DNA of 64,000 bases from JBHICC01 sp046759385 (GTDB taxonomy: Bacteria; Pseudomonadota; Gammaproteobacteria; Acidiferrobacterales; SPGG2). The stretch spans positions 1 to 64,000 of the forward strand of contig JBHICC010000005.1 of NCBI GenBank assembly GCA_046759385.1, in the 5' to 3' direction. The notes below the pieces were generated by a model. That model was not told the origin of the DNA, did no database searches, and was given only the letters and a program-made list of their open reading frames with translations. This document shows positions 63,539-64,000 of the stretch, piece after piece. Position 1 is the first letter of the stretch, and each line of letters begins with the position of its first letter. A program made the position numbers and the translations under genes.

Positions 63539-64000
63539 CCCGAGTCAGTAGCCAGACACAATATGGTGGCAAGCTCGTGTCTAACCTGATGTACTTTGCG
63601 CGCACTTTGCGTGCAGCGGGGCTTCTTATTGGGCCGGGACAAGTATTGGAAGGCATTCGCGCAGTTCGTGCTGTAGGCATCGGTGACCGGTCTGACTTCT
63701 ATTGGACCTTACACGCGGTGTTCGTGAACCGCGCTGCTCAGCGAGAGCTTTTCGATCAAGCGTTTCACGTATTCTGGCGAAACCCGCAGATCCTAGAGCG
63801 CATGATGGCGTTGGTACTGCCCACGGTCGTGCATCCTGCCGATGAGCGCCAAAAGCCACTAAGCCAGCGGCTTGTAGATGCGTTGGGTTCAGATTCAAGC
63901 GCACGTGCGCGTCGCGTGAATCAACCGCTACAGATTGATCTCGATGCACGGTTCACGTGGTCTGATCAGGAGCGTCTGAGACGTAAAGACTTCGAGGCCA
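63535..64000 (+). CDS. coxE: VWA-domain protein CoxE, 5' part
   Basis: The first 155 residues of a CoxE-type protein run off the window: MTRVSSQTQYGGKLVSNLMYFARTLRAAGLLIGPGQVLEGIRAV, then FYWTLHAVFVNRAAQRELFDQAFHVFWRNP. This is the usual N-terminal helical domain that precedes the metal-binding VWA domain, which is not visible. The start overlaps the coxD stop by four bases. CoxD and CoxE form an ATPase/VWA pair for molybdoenzyme maturation. Confidence 0.9.
   Translation, partial: MTRVSSQTQYGGKLVSNLMYFARTLRAAGLLIGPGQVLEGIRAVRAVGIGDRSDFYWTLHAVFVNRAAQRELFDQAFHVFWRNPQILERMMALVLPTVVHPADERQKPLSQRLVDALGSDSSARARRVNQPLQIDLDARFTWSDQERLRRKDFEA

Noticed and set aside
1..64000. CRISPR arrays, tRNA or rRNA genes, integrases, transposases, prophage genes
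   Set aside because: I looked for direct-repeat spacing, cloverleaf ends and the usual protein motifs by eye and found none; a dedicated scan was not possible here.

Overview
The window (about 57% GC by eye, not counted) reads as chromosome of a free-living, probably marine or osmolyte-consuming gammaproteobacterium. The pointers are a FimV-type polar/pilus protein, an FDH-N/FDH3-like formate dehydrogenase, a BCCT osmolyte transporter, a DmdA-like demethylase with AcuI, and a complete betaine-to-pyruvate route. I see no rRNA, tRNA, CRISPR array, integrase or intact insertion sequence. No gene-free stretch exceeds 300 bases; the largest gaps (6164-6385, 12222-12441 and 21313-21641) are described below where they hold anything.

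Region 1 (1-18879) is built around formate dehydrogenase and its molybdenum cofactor. It holds fdhA (3' part), fdhB, two tiny lipoprotein genes and fdhC, then an orphan gene, moaD, moaE, a MolABC/FecBCD-type ABC importer that I infer carries molybdate or tungstate, and moaC with a biotin/lipoate-ligase-like gene. A BNR-repeat gene, yqeC and a DUF6505-like gene close the block. Interleaved are two exported ankyrin-repeat proteins, a Tat-exported Rieske-like protein lacking one cluster-ligand His, a membrane protein joining a subtilisin domain to an HExxH domain, and a TPR/2OG-Fe(II) oxygenase.

Region 2 (18952-36581) carries a FimV-like protein, a dimethylglycine/sarcosine dehydrogenase, malonyl-CoA decarboxylase, two EamA permeases, MetY, a hydrolase, GhrA, a ThDP enzyme, a BHMT-type betaine-homocysteine methyltransferase, an MmgE/PrpD protein and a DadA-like oxidase. 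Region 3 (36643-42273) is one giant gene encoding two complete UvrA units in tandem.

Region 4 (42288-51391) looks like a catabolic island for a small nitrogenous or sulfonium osmolyte: a creatinase-like M24 protein with lost metal ligands, RidA, an M20 deacetylase, an ornithine-cyclodeaminase-family enzyme, a class IV aminotransferase, a GcvT/DmdA-like demethylase, a BCCT transporter and AcuI. Region 5 (51412-58113) is sdaA-soxB-soxD-soxA-soxG: sarcosine to glycine plus methylene-THF, and serine to pyruvate. Region 6 (58273-end) is a CoxGSLMDE cluster for a form II-like (non-CO-signature) molybdenum hydroxylase, cut by the window edge in coxE.

The genes fit together as one-carbon and methylated-amine metabolism. 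BCCT uptake feeds BHMT (with homocysteine from MetY), then dimethylglycine dehydrogenase, then sarcosine oxidase. The methyl groups leave as THF-bound C1, which can be released as formate and oxidised by the formate dehydrogenase. Both the formate dehydrogenase and the Cox-like hydroxylase need molybdenum cofactor, which explains the moa and transport genes.
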